From contig NC_090135.1 in the NCBI RefSeq assembly GCF_040581485.1, positions 9,479,001 to 9,543,000 of the forward strand: a DNA stretch of 64,000 nt. The letters are read 5' to 3'. Made by a program: the position numbers and the translations under genes. Source of the DNA: Linepithema humile (taxonomy: Eukaryota; Arthropoda; Insecta; Hymenoptera; Formicidae). Below, piece by piece: positions 33,301 through 45,250 of the stretch. The notes beneath the pieces were generated by a model, which saw nothing but the letters and a program-made list of their open reading frames with translations, had not been told where the DNA came from and ran no database searches. Within the stretch, counting starts at the first letter, position 1. Every line of letters begins with the position of its first letter.

Positions 33301-35148
33301 CTGTAGAAAAATGTAATCTTGATCTTTGAACAACCTTGCGATAGAGATTTCAAAGTCGTAGTTTTATCCGCGATAAGCAATATTTTCTTAGAGATAGCCA
33401 GTTGGCCGGCAGTTATTATCGCTCGATGATTAATCAGCCGAGTAATTTCAATAACACAAAACATTTAGCGTTCGGTGCGTCGCATCGGTGATGAAACATT
33501 CGGCGGTTATTTGCCATAGCTGAAGATTACGTGTACACATTGTACATGCGAGTTATCAGTCTGCACTTTGTGATTCATCGTTGCAAGTGAATTAAACAGC
33601 GCAGGCACGAGATTTGAATATTGCAAAGACATTATGCTTTAATTACGGCTGTTGAAGATGACTAATTAGCCGCTTCTTGCGATAACAATTCCATTTGACT
33701 TGTGCTTTTATTTCATTTGAATAAAATATAGTTCTTTTTTCTTACAATAAAATTTATAAGTAATAAAAAGATAGAAAAGTTGACTCTAACACTATTTAAT
33801 TTAAATATAATTGACGTTTATAGCGTTTATATAATCTTACACAGCTAGGAGAAGAAATGTTTCAGTAGAAAAATTCCGATCTTTGAACTTTGTGATAAGC
33901 ATTTTAAAGTGATAGTTTCGTCAACGAAGAATTCGTTCAATTATAGATAAATTAATTGTTTTGTTTAATCGATCGTTCGGATTTGATCGGTGGGCACGGT
34001 GGGCAATCGCGCTGGCACGCGCCTTGAGATGTTCGCGTTACAAGAAACTAAGTATCGGCGCGGTAATTGTTATCGTCGTATCAGGCGACCCATTTGCCTC
34101 AAGGCTGTACATAATGCGGACGAGCGTTCGTTTCTAGCTCGTTAGGGTGGAGGTCTTTCGTGTCGTGTCGCCAAGATTACGCAATGAGATGAAGCACAGC
34201 AATACACTAGTTCTAATCTGTTGTATAATATTTGTTTGAGTACAGGATGATAAAGTCCGCATTCTCGCGTCTTGGCGCGCGCGATGATGAATCGGAAGAT
34301 AATTTGACGACGTTAACGGTAAAACGTCGACCTCAAAACGCATCCACGATTTTTGGAACAAGATTGCACATGGAATTTCGAATCGCGATGATATAATCCG
34401 ACAGGACGGAACTATATTTGTGCTCGAAGCAGATATAAAGTTATCGTGGAAATTTCTCAGATTACCAACTTTCTCTTATTATTTTTTATTTTTAACTTAG
34501 ACATTGAATAGAAAGAGAAATCACTTCGACTTGATGAAATCTATTTTTTGCAGTCAGTAATTATTATTTTAAACAGATAAAAAGTAGTAAAACAACAATT
34601 AAATTGTTTGAAAACATTGAAGTAAAGGAAAGTAGCGCAATAGTTTTATATATATATTATTACGTTCTATTATTTTTATACCGTTTTAATTCGAGCGTTT
34701 AAAACCTAATAAATTTTTAATGATCATGAAATTGAGTATTGCAGCTAATTAATCCTTCATAATATCGTCATAATTTTTGCGTATCCGGCGATACGCTCTA
34801 TTAGTTTCCGCGATCGGATCAGTGGGAGACTCTCTATTCTTCGACGCTGCTTGGCGTGCATTTCGCGATTTTAGTGTGTCACGTGAAAGCTCCGGTGTGC
34901 ATCGGATCGCCTCGGCCGCGACTATTAGGCGCTCGCGCGCGGCGGTGTAACGGTTTCGAATCGTCGAAACGAGGCCTTGCCGCCGAAAAAATGACAGGCG
35001 GCACGCAGCGGGTAGAAAGTTGACCGCGCCACACGAGGATCAAGTTCTAACCACCGAAGCTTCCGCGCAAACATTTATCTTGCAAATACACAAAGCTATT
35101 TATTTACGAGATAGAAATTCTCCCTCTCTCCGCAATTCCAAATATTCG
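30301..35148. other. Non-coding stretch
   Basis: CpG-rich patches at about 30300-30940, 31440-31900, 32760-33120, 33960-34380 and 34790-35060 alternate with AT-rich DNA. One long AT-rich block spans 31920-32750. Short frames are unrecognised. On the minus strand near 31580, ACG/GTGAGTAGA resembles a splice donor, but no exon can be built on it. Confidence 0.5.
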
Positions 35149-35264
35149 CGATACCAACATTCTGTGACATGAAATATCCATCGTATCGAATACCAGCAAA
35201 ATTCTGTGATACGATGAACATATTATGCGAGAAATTCACAATACTGAAAATTTGTGATTTAAAG
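35149..35264 (+). repeat. Degenerate tandem repeat, about 40-48-base unit
   Basis: Three diverged copies share the order (GA)ATACCA or AATACTG, then ATTCTGTGA or ATTTGTGA. They start near 35149, 35189 and 35237. Confidence 0.45.
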
Positions 35265-36647
35265 ATCAATAAAATGAAGAACCGGCGGAACCTAAATATT
35301 GAAAAATTTTAAAAGTTTTGCTCCAAGCTATTTTTAATAAACAAAATAACGCATATTTCTGCACTTCTGCGCATTTTGATGTAATTCGACGTGTTTTGTC
35401 GTGTCTCGTGTGCGTAGCTGATTCCGACACAAGGACGGCTTGAGGTAGGTCCGGTCTTCTCTCGTGGTTTCGGAGTTTTCGTGCGGCGAGGGGAGGGATC
35501 GGAGAGAGGGACCGGCTCGTGGTGGTGGGAGGTTGCACGGTGAAGGTACGCGTGTACGCAGGCGACGATGGGCGATGGATTCCCGAGGTGGGAAGTCGAC
35601 ACGGCGGACGGAAACGCGAGAAGGAGAAGATGGGACGGGGACGTCATCGTTGTTGCACTTTCTTCTTCGGGCACGCCGATGCAACGTGCGTGCACTTTAC
35701 CTTTCTCTTTCTCTTAGCAGCGCCTGTCTGATCGCTTCCGACACACGAGTGTCACGTTGTTAACGGCGATCTCATTGAAGCGGAATCGGCGCGTTTCGAA
35801 ATCGTGGGAGCGAGCGCTAATATTAATTATAATTAATTAACTTATGGGAAGATATTCAAGGAAAGAAAATTTAGAATATGATTAACACGGATAATAGTTT
35901 GTAATAGCATAATATTATAAATTACAAGTGAAATGTTTTATCTCAATTTTGAAAGATTAATATTATAAATTTTATGATTATATAGTTATATCGGTGTAGT
36001 GAAATTAATCAACAATAATATAATAAAATATTAAATTATAATATTATATTGTTGCGTTATATATATATTTTATAATAATAAATTTTATAATATTGTAAAT
36101 TTTGCAAAATACATTAATGTTTCAAAATTGGAACAAAATGTTTCGCTTTAAATAATCTGGAATAAATTATGCGTCTTATGCTTTAAATTATACATGCATA
36201 TACAATTTTGAATCTTATTTCCTGATAAAAGTAGAAATTGATAAGAAATTAGAAAGTTGTGGTCGCTTTTGTCGCAGTGGTTTTTCGATGCACCGTGATT
36301 GACGCGCAGCGATGAATTCAGTGTCATTGTCAGCTCCGCGATCGTTGCGCTTTCACCGTGAGATTTTTGCCTCGTTTCGCGCTCGGCTCGCGATATCCTT
36401 GGAACGAAATTGCTCGATGATTCCGATTTGAGATTTGCGCGGGCAAGGCTTGCGGATAATTTTCTCTGACATAATTACGGGTTCGCATGAGTGGGAGAGA
36501 GAAGGCGGCTGCTCTCGCGGTCGAACATATCGCGGCCATCGCGCGCACGCAACGCTGATAACGAGGGTTTCTCAAGGCGTTGCACGCACGCGAGATGACG
36601 AAATCGTGAATCTATAGATCCGTGAATCCGGCGATACTCGTGAATAC
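35265..36647. other. Non-coding stretch
   Basis: CpG- and purine-rich at about 35400-35800, with overlapping frames of 116-128 codons minus and 99 plus that are unrecognised. Very AT-rich at 35820-36240, including an imperfect AT hairpin with CAACAAT/ATTGTTG ends at 36010-36054. Confidence 0.5.
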
Positions 36648-36754
36648 GAAATTACGGCGAAATTACACGCGTGAAATTTCATAATATGAAATTATGGCAA
36701 AATTATGAAGTCCAAGTGCGAAATTATGGTCAAATTATACGCGTCAAGTTTGAG
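36648..36754 (+). repeat. Minisatellite, three 32-40-base units
   Basis: Units start at 36648, 36688 and 36720. Each begins GAAATTAYGG, continues with AAATTA three bases or so later, and two of the three then read CGCGTSAA. A 103-codon plus frame starting at 36705 begins within the array. Confidence 0.65.
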
Positions 36755-37016
36755 AATAAAGATTCATCACGACGACTGTGGAGATGTTAATTCATACTTG
36801 TACAACTTTGAAAAGAACGGAAAGAGCTCTCTATATCGAGGTGACGGAGAAGGGATATCGGCTAAAACAGAACCTTCCCCTTTCTCTCTCCCAGCCTTCT
36901 GCCTCTCCCCCTTTCTTTCCTCCCTCGCTGCATTGCCTCGACAAATGCGTAACCACCGGCACGCGATGCACTTTCATGAAACTTTCAGCTTTCCATCGGC
37001 CGCGATACAAACGTGA
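36705..37016 (+). CDS. 103-codon open frame (hypothetical)
   Basis: True ATG start. The first 50 residues have mixed composition with Lys, Asp, Tyr and Asn (for example DDCGDVNSYLYNFEKNGK). The second half is Ser/Pro/Phe-rich from CT-rich DNA. No signal peptide or domain is recognised. An alternative plus frame (36778-37143) overlaps it. Chance is the leading explanation. Confidence 0.1.
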   Translation: MKSKCEIMVKLYASSLRIKIHHDDCGDVNSYLYNFEKNGKSSLYRGDGEGISAKTEPSPFSLPAFCLSPFLSSLAALPRQMRNHRHAMHFHETFSFPSAAIQT

Positions 37017-40000
37017 ACGGAAAAGAAGAGCCATCTCTCACGTTCACCGTATAGGCGTTCGCGCGCCGCGACATCAGCCTCCTTTTCTTCTCATCAGCTA
37101 TTGCAAAATTAATGTTTCTGTGAACTCCGATGGATTTTCTTAAATGTTAGTCCTCAGGATTGCAAGTCTGTCGAATAAATCACATATTTTTGCCATATGT
37201 ATCATAGATATTCGACATTCTTGATTTGCCGTCATAGAATGATAGTATTGCAGATTCTTTTGCAAAGTTTTAGACTCGCAGAATATTAGTTTTATTAGTG
37301 AACTTTATTATTTAATTATTTGAGTAGAACTCTTAAATATTCGATATTATTTAATATAAATTGATTGGCTTGGTATCACAAAACATTATTATCGCAGAAA
37401 CTTTGAATCGCAGAATGAAACACAAAAATATTAGTTTTGCAGATATAAACTTGATACCGCAGGGTTTAGAAATCGAAAAGGACTATTTTTCTTAATAAAT
37501 TCCATTTAGATTTTCGTAATAAATATGTCTTTAAGAAATATAGTTTGCATATAATAAAAATAGGATACACGCCATGATGCTTTTATTGCATTTATTACAT
37601 TTTGCGGGACGATTACGCGTGATTTTGTTAATCAGCAACTTTCTCGAATCATAACGATCCCCGGCGTAGAAAGGTGAAACTGCGGTTATCAACGTCTAAT
37701 CGGGACGGGAGTTGCGGGGAGTAACGATTCCTTGACATAAGAGCGCAACGGAATCGAAAGCGCAATTTCCTTGGCCGTGGCAGAGCGGTGATTTTCTCCC
37801 GGGAGATTGTCTCACAGCGATTACCTAAATGATTATACATCCGCCGTGCACTTTCATCGGCGGCTAATTCACGACGGCGTTACTTTACCCGCGAGTTACT
37901 TTACCTGCAAAAGGAGACTCGCCGCGTTGCAACGATGATTTGTTCGGTGGAGAGAAGTGCAACCGTCGAGTCGTCTAATGGAGAAAGTCCGTCGTTTCTC
38001 TCTTCTATCACTTCTGCAACGCTCCATCAATGTCAAAATGCGCAAAAATCACGCGGAACGTAATATTTATCGCCATTTTGCTGGAAAAATATAGTGGATT
38101 ATCTGCGAAAGTTTGTGCCAATTTTCCTCGCAAAATCAAAAGTCAATGTTTTAATATATGTAAATCTATATTTAGTAGATTATAAATTAGCCGTTTCCAC
38201 AATCTGTTGTCATGTTTCGGGTAATTTCAAAGTTTCATTCTGCTAGAATATGTAAATCGTAAAATTGTAAACATTTATATTTAAGCGAAAGAAATCTATT
38301 AAAAAGCGTCACGAACTTTTAAGACAACCTAATCTATATAAATTTTAAATATTGATTTAGATGTTTTTTCGTGAATGTTTACGTGACTATCTTAAGCTGT
38401 GTTTTTTTTCCTGCATCTGATTTCGCGGATGGATGTCGCGATAATCGATCGTGGTCGTTTTCACTGCAATGACCCACTTCTCGCGGCACCGGTGGCCGAT
38501 GCAGTCCGGATTTATCGGCCGTTACTATTGCCGCGCGCTCCGCCACGCTAAGAGAAAGTCCTGATCTCGAACGTGAAACCGCCGCGGCCGCGAGATTTCC
38601 ACGTCACATCCTATCTTTGGCGTTGCAGCGCGGCGGCGTGACCGGCGATGGTGAGAAGAATGTGAAAAGCCGCAGATTCCACTTTGTCGTCGCCGGAGAA
38701 AGTGGACTAGAGAAGTCTTTTGAGATGAGATTCCGCGAATTCGATCTTTTGAGTTTCCCCGCATTTCGATTTCTGATTTCATCGTCACAGAATGGTATCA
38801 CGGATTTTCGAAAAGAAAGTATTTCCGTCGCTTAAGTATTTAAATATGTATAACTTTAAGAAAACGCGATTTAATTAAAGTATGGGCGCGCGGTGGCGTT
38901 TCGCGCATTTTGCGCGACTGATCGTTATTCATCTTTATCTTCTAGTTTATGAAAATCTTTGCTGGCTGCGTGGACATTTTTCATTACACAAATTTTCATT
39001 CCACATGTTCGTTTTGCATTACAAATTTATTTCCGATGAATTTATGATTTTTTATATACTTGACGTCCATCTATGAGTCATAGAATTCTGACGGACTTTA
39101 ATTAACATAAAATTTTCGTAAAATTTTATTATCATAAAGGAAGCGGATGAGTTCAGAACGCGTAACGTAATAGTGTTACACGCGCTGACACGACTCGGCC
39201 GTAGTGGCAATGAACTCTTTCGCCTTTCGAAATCGCAATCGTCGGCACGGTAATTCACGCGGGTCTTGGCGCGTAACGCGACTATGACGGATGCAGCGCA
39301 GGTGTCAGGAGGAATTTCGAGAGAGCCTCGTCGCGGCCGCGAGACTCTCTCGAAAAACTTTCGAAGGCAATGAACCTGGCCGTCGAACTTTATCGAATGG
39401 AACGAGTCCGCCCGGTTTGCATTTCGAGGCCCGGTCGCGCAATTCAAGTTCAGGGCCAGCGGCGTGGCCTTCGGCTCGAGCGAGAACGCTCGCGATCTTG
39501 TCTTTGAGTTGTCGCTTCATTCTTAAATCCTAATGAGACTTTTGTGTGATGCGAGATGGAAGCTTTCTCTTTCATTTAAAAAGTATTGACTTTTAATTAT
39601 GTACTAAGGCTGTTATTTGTCAAATTTAATCCTTAATTAATTGCATGAATGAAAAGATCTCTTTTAGATTTCTTCTCTTTATTTTTTTTTGAATAGTTTT
39701 TTGAACATAGTATTCATTAATTTCATTACTTATCTGAGAAAAAAGTAGAAAGAAATTATTGCATTAAAATTAATATTCTTAATTAATTTTTTCTTGTTCA
39801 AAAGTAGAAGACAAAATTCAAGTAAATGTTTGAGAAATTTCTTTTTTAAAGATTAATAAAAAGAAGATTATAATTTTCTTTAAAAAAATAGGAAAAATCA
39901 TCTCATTATTGCAAAGAAGAAAAATAATGATATTTAAAATTTTTTACATATTTTTCTACAAACCTCATTGCACAAGAAAAAGTTGAATCAATTATCGATA

Positions 40001-40380
40001 TAACTTTTTATCAATTTTTTTTTCATTCTACTAATTGATCTATTATTCGTTCAAAAAATTCGGATTTTGAATTAAGAAAGACATATATCCAAGAGATTTT
40101 TTAAATGATGTAATATGAAAAACAGCAATTATTCTAACAATCATTTAAATTAGAGGCTAATAAAATTAATTTGGAAACGAGATGCTTGCTCTAGATTTTT
40201 TTATTGGGAACAGAATTTTCTCATTTCTGCGGGTTAATGGGCACGAATTAATGGGCGCGCGCGTATCGCTTCCGTTGGAACGAGGAAGATGGAAACGACG
40301 GCGAGTGGCGGATTGTATTCGCGGTGAAAGAGGTCCGGCCGGCGAGTAGTATCGGGGTCAAGTGCCACCATACTAGGCAG
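37017..40380. other. Non-coding stretch
   Basis: AT-rich at 37120-37600, 38050-38410, 38830-39180 and 39530-40220. CpG-rich at 37640-38040, 38440-38800 and 39180-39520. Frames up to 131 codons (39052-39447 minus) overlap others on the opposite strand. No gene is supported. Confidence 0.5.
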
Positions 40381-40400
40381 CGCGCGCGCGCGCGCGCGCG
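40381..40400. repeat. (CG)10 tract
   Basis: Twenty bases of perfect alternating CG followed by CACG; likely Z-DNA-forming. Confidence 0.9.
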
Positions 40401-41752
40401 CACGATGAGGCCTACTTTACTTAAACTAGACTGCCGGGGAGCGCATCGCTGAAACAGTAATACCGCGTTGCGAAGTCGCCGCGTTTCTTTCATAATGTAA
40501 TTCCACGACGACAACGACGAGGACGATATCATGTCGTTGTTGTCGGACCTTTCTAATCCGTGGCCTGTATTTTCGAGCTGCGCGGCTCGAATCATCCTCG
40601 TTAGCTCGTAAGTGTTACATGGCGTCAAATAACGCGATTATTCGATCTCTCGAAATTCGCGCGATTGTAATTTCCCGGCGATGCGCCGGAGAGATTAGGA
40701 CACGCGTGGATATCCTGTCCGCCTTTTCGACTAATTAATGACTGAAAGAAAGGATGAATCACGCCGGAGAGGATGATTCAATGATGAAACATCGCGTCGC
40801 GAGACGCACGTTTGTTATGATCAAATAATTATCTAATTAGCCAATTCAGCGTTTGTTTTTTCATCGATGCGTCTTTTTGTGAAATTATTTCGAAATTGTA
40901 GCCTCGTCGCTAGAGACACGAAAATAACGCTATTGATGGTCTCTGTTGTGAAATACTCGCACCGAGTGAGAAATCTCTGAAATCACTGCGTGGCCGAGCA
41001 TCTTGATGATGCTACGGATTTATCTGGCACGCGCGCACGGACCTTTGTGCGTCTGAAATCACCGGTGTTTCTCTTCTCGAAACACGTGCTCTGGAATTTG
41101 TCCCGCGAAGTTACTCATAGAACTTTGGTCCATTTTCTCTTTTCTTCTCGTTATTCCACTTAGAGGCCGTATAACGATCCGCGTGGGAACATATAATTCA
41201 ACAATTCGTTCCAGCTTGAATCTTCTATTAGAAAATAATGACGGGTTAACGGCAAATAATTTACGTACAATTATACCGGCGTAAAAGGTATTTTTATGGT
41301 ATTTATACCGGCGGTGAAATTACACATCTCCGTATTACGGGTTCACCGCGGCTACCGCAGTACACGTGTAATTGAGATATATCGCTTTTACGTAAATCGA
41401 TAACGGCAGTTTACGTTAATTTACCGTTCGACATGCCTCGGCGAAGCACAGGTGTAATTTTATTCCACTACATCTTATTCATTCAATCTCATTCACACAC
41501 GCAGATAATTCTGTTTAATTAGCTAATTCAACATGTGCTTTTACTATTATTAACGCGCTCTAGTTTATTTTACGTCTTTTCATATTATCATGAATAAAAG
41601 TTTGGTTCTAACCCGCAACATATTGAGCAGGCTATTCTGGAGCGACGGTAACCTCGGAGAGTAGGTCCTGTTGATCCCAAATTCATCAGTCCACCGCAGG
41701 TTGGCTTTTAGATTCGGACTTAAAATAAAGATTAGGTAACCGAGTTGTGACG
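40401..41752. other. Non-coding stretch with inverted repeats
   Basis: Moderate GC throughout. At 41312-41350, GCGGTGAA and TTCACCGC flank a loop of about 23 bases. AATTACAC and GTGTAATT form a second, interleaved inverted repeat. TTTATACCGGCG-type words are repeated near 41275 and 41303. No gene is recognised. Confidence 0.45.
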
Positions 41753-41755
41753 ATA

Positions 41756-41801
<46 letters not shown>

Positions 41802-41827
41802 GCATATATATATATACATCGCATATA
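41753..41827. repeat. (TA)n microsatellite with ATATACATCGC tail units
   Basis: About 46 bases of alternating TA are followed by two copies of an ATATATACATCGC-type unit, each running into more TA. Confidence 0.85.
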
Positions 41828-42888
41828 GATCACCGCGACCTCGATATTTCGGAGAAACTCGTTTTACACATTCCCGTTTCGCTCGCCGGATCCAAATATT
41901 CATCTTGACGCTAATGATGCTTTCGAATCGAGAATTGCCATGTCGGGATCATCGCGAGAGGCGGGCGCCGTCGGATCGCGTCGCGAGAGTTGATCCTGGG
42001 AAACGTGTCGTCGTAGATCGGCGATTAGCCGGCGCGGGGAGTGACGGGGGGAGAGGCGGATCGCGAAAATGAGGGGAAAGTGGCGTTGTTACCGTGAAAA
42101 AGCGGATGATGATGGAATGCGCTCGCGACTGCAGCCGGCCGCGGCGGCGGGCTTTCACTCACGGCGCGATTCCGCCGTGACTATCGCGCGAGGAGTGTGT
42201 TGTTATGATAAGACGAAACATATTATTGCAATTACGCTAACGATTCAGCACGATTGTGGAAGCGCGAGCCGGCTCGACCGGTGGTCGCAGGATGCGCCGG
42301 TTTTTTTTATTCGCCACCCTGTGCATCGAATGCACATCGCGGGGAGAACGGGATTTATTAATATCTTTATCGAGTGTCGATAGCGGAAAGTGGGTCATGG
42401 CGGTCTATTCCGCGCTCCACTTTAATTTTATCGCCGCTGAACGCACGAATTCTGAGGCGCGCGATAAGTGGATAAAGCGCGTTTCGCGCGGACGGAAGAT
42501 TTGCGCGCGCTCGTTCGCTTGCTTCTTCTCCTTTTTTCTCTTTTCTTCGCATCGCCCGACTTTTATTCGTACGCGGCTTTTACGGCGCCGTCTCATTATC
42601 GCGATTAATGAAACGAATTTCGTTCCGAGGAAACAGCGTCACGCGCTGATTTCTTCTTCAGCGACATCGCTTCCATGAGACATGTAGATATCATATTTGC
42701 GAAACGGGTTTTTTCCAGCATAAATGATGGTTCCCGAAACGATCTACTTTTCTGCAGCGTATCGAAGGTGAGAGAGAGAGAGAGATCAACTTATATTTAG
42801 ATTTAATAACTATATCACAACTCCGGAAATTTGTTTATCAATGTGCATAAATTTATCGTTTCGCTTACCGGAACCGAAAATTTGCAAC
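41828..42888. other. CpG-rich then mixed stretch
   Basis: CpG-rich at 41860-42680 with overlapping frames on both strands (140 codons plus at 42256-42678), unrecognised. A short (GA)7 run lies at about 42771-42784. Confidence 0.5.
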
Positions 42889-42910
42889 GCCGTGCAAATA
42901 TTTGCATGGC
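42889..42910. promoter_or_regulatory. Palindromic POU-like site
   Basis: TGCAAATATTTGCA at 42893-42906 is a perfect 14-base palindrome made of two overlapping octamer-like halves. It extends to GCC...GGC with a single mismatched pair. POU proteins bind ATGCAAAT and can dimerise on symmetric versions; binding here is inference. Confidence 0.3.
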
Positions 42911-42937
42911 ATTTTTTGAAAATTATATTCATGAATA

Positions 42938-43220
42938 AACTTGATAACTTTTAAATGATTTTTGATGGAGAAATACATTATCAATAAAATGATAAAAAAA
43001 TATATATTATTGATTACAAATTAAACTTTGATTTAATCGATGTTATGCAAAAATTGAGAATGTCGGCTGATAACTTGATAAATTCTTGAATAATTTTTGA
43101 TTTAAAAAAAATAGATATATTGCCAAAAAAAAAAAAAAAAAACGAACGATAATGAAAGAATATATATCGCCGATTGAAAGATAAATCTTGATTGAGTCGA
43201 TGTTCACTGCGTAAATCGAG
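42938..43220 (+). repeat. Diverged tandem duplication, about 134-base unit
   Basis: Unit 1 (42938-43071) and unit 2 (43072-43220) are collinear. Both begin AACTTGATAA, then TTTTTGAT, an A-rich tract, ATATATAT, GATT, TTGATT, TCGATGTT and AAA-TYGAG. Unit 2 carries an expanded run of about 20 A. Confidence 0.6.
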
Positions 43221-44204
43221 AAACGCGTGCTTCTCGTCCGGCAACGGGAAAACGAATTCGTCTCGGATTTCTTCGGCGGTGTTTTTCCTTGGCGGTGCAA
43301 CCGGGTGCGACCGGAAAGGAAGGAAAAAGGAAGACGAACGGGAGAGACTCGCGGTTCGAATGTGTTCGCTCGCCTTCGCCGCGGAGAAAGTGCGCGGCAA
43401 CATGTCGCGGGTGTTGCGGCAGGGAGAGTAGCCGAGAACTTCTAACTTTACGACAACTCTCTTCCCGCATCGACCTCGAATAACGACGTCGGTTCAACGT
43501 CCCTCGTTCAGAAAAAAAAACTTTCCCGTACGCGCAAATCGAACTCGCAAAACACTTTACATTCTATCTGTATTTAATTATAATTGTTTTTCATTCAATT
43601 TTATTTGAAAAGATATGACACAGTTTTGTATTGAGATAAAAATGATTACAATTTTTTAATTCTCATTGATTTGATTTTAATGAATTTTGAAGGCACCATA
43701 AAGTTCTGTTGATATTTAATTGCAACAGCTTTCATTCAATTTTGTTAAAATAAAAGATAATATATTGCTACATTGATAAGATATTTCTACATCGAGATTT
43801 GTGCGATGATAATTTATAAATTCCCATCAAATACTGTAGGTTATTTGATTTGAATTATTTAGAAGTAGCATAGAGTTTGATGTAACGAGAGGTCATAAAA
43901 GTTTGTGGCTTTCTCGCGATAGTCGTGATTATTCGTGACCATCCGATGCATTATTCACACAGCAATCCTGCGCGTACGAGACGTAATCGAGATAACGAGA
44001 GAAAAGATTTCTTTTGCGCTCGCATTCGCATCTGTGTCAACGTGGCTGTTTCAAGAGCGAAAGAATTCGTATCTTCCCGTCACGGCTTTTACCGAAGCAT
44101 TTATAATCGATGTTAATTACCGCCGTTGAGAGCCGAGAATTTACTTTCGTGACTTTTCTGGTTTAACCGCTATTTTTATTGCTTGAAATCGTTATTGTAT
44201 AAAG
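43221..44204. other. Non-coding stretch
   Basis: CpG-rich to 43540 with overlapping 129-codon minus and 97-codon minus frames, unrecognised. Then AT-rich, with a small CpG-rich patch at 43900-44110. Confidence 0.5.
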
Positions 44205-44485
44205 TAAATATTTAGTGGAGCAGAAATTTTTATTTAGTGATCGTATTTAAATAAAGATTTGATTGAGAAATATTTTTATTTCTCATGATTAGTTATACAT
44301 AAAAGTCTTTTATTTGCTATAATAATATAATTATGATTTTTTAATGAAAATTTAATGGAGCGATTATTTTTATTTCTTTAATAATACAATGATTATTTTT
44401 GTATGAAAATTTAGTAGAGCAAGGATTCGCTATAATAAGATAATCGCAATTCTTAAATAAACATTTAATGGAGCAAGAATTTCCT
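44205..44485 (+). repeat. Degenerate tandem array with TTTARTRGAGC core
   Basis: The core (A)TTTARTRGAGC occurs four times, near 44209, 44349, 44408 and 44465. Spacings are about 140, 59 and 57 bases. Flanking words such as GCTATAATAA and TTTTTATTTC recur between copies. The first, longer interval probably holds two decayed units. Confidence 0.55.
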
Positions 44486-45250
44486 TTTCATGGTAATGCT
44501 TATATTTACGTTTGATTAGGACAAGAATTACGTGCGGAAGGCGCGCAATCGGATATAATAAACATCCGCCGCAATCGAGTTTCGCATCGATCTATCGTGT
44601 TGCTCAATTCCGACCGTTTACGAGTAGAAAGGTGAAATGCGCATACTTGCGCCTTTATTTATTATGTAGCCGCTTCCATATTTACGGCTGAATAACGTCG
44701 GTAGCCTTGCTCGTCGCTAATACCGTATATACACTTGTTAAAAATAGGCGTCTTAATTTAGAAAAGTAGGTTTTTTAGCTCAACACTAAAAAATGTAGCG
44801 GGATAAAATATTGTTTGCGTATTAAAAATATCCTTATTGATCGGACGTGCAGCAAAGGTTTCACTGTTACGTAAAATGCATCAAAATTGCAAATAATTAT
44901 ATCAATAGAGCGAGGTGCAATATTTAAATGTGCGAGGTGCAATGTTCGTGCAATATTTAAATATCGCTGCAGAAATAATTGGCGATTTTGTAGGCCTCCC
45001 TTATCTCTGATAACGAGAATAGTGCCATCAGTCAATAGAAATGATGAGCTAGATTATAACGTTTCTATGGAGATAGCTAGTTTCCCTCCTTCGCGGAATC
45101 TGCCGATTAGCCGAGACAATGTGTCGAGTTTCGTAACGCGATTGAGTAACGTTGTTAGCGCGACGCGAGAGGAAATAATGCCAAGGCTTTCGGTGGCGTT
45201 TAACGCGCGAGACAGGCGAACAATCGCCTCCAACAATCATCGAAACGTCG
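44486..45250. other. Non-coding stretch
   Basis: At 44909-44962, GCGAGGTGCAAT occurs twice and TGCAATATTTAAAT twice, an interleaved short duplication. CpG-rich from about 45000. Frames (122 codons plus, 86 minus) overlap and are unrecognised. Confidence 0.5.

Noticed and set aside
36010..36054. AT-rich hairpin as a possible miniature transposon
   Set aside because: No target-site duplication or second copy was seen, and AT-rich DNA forms such folds by chance.
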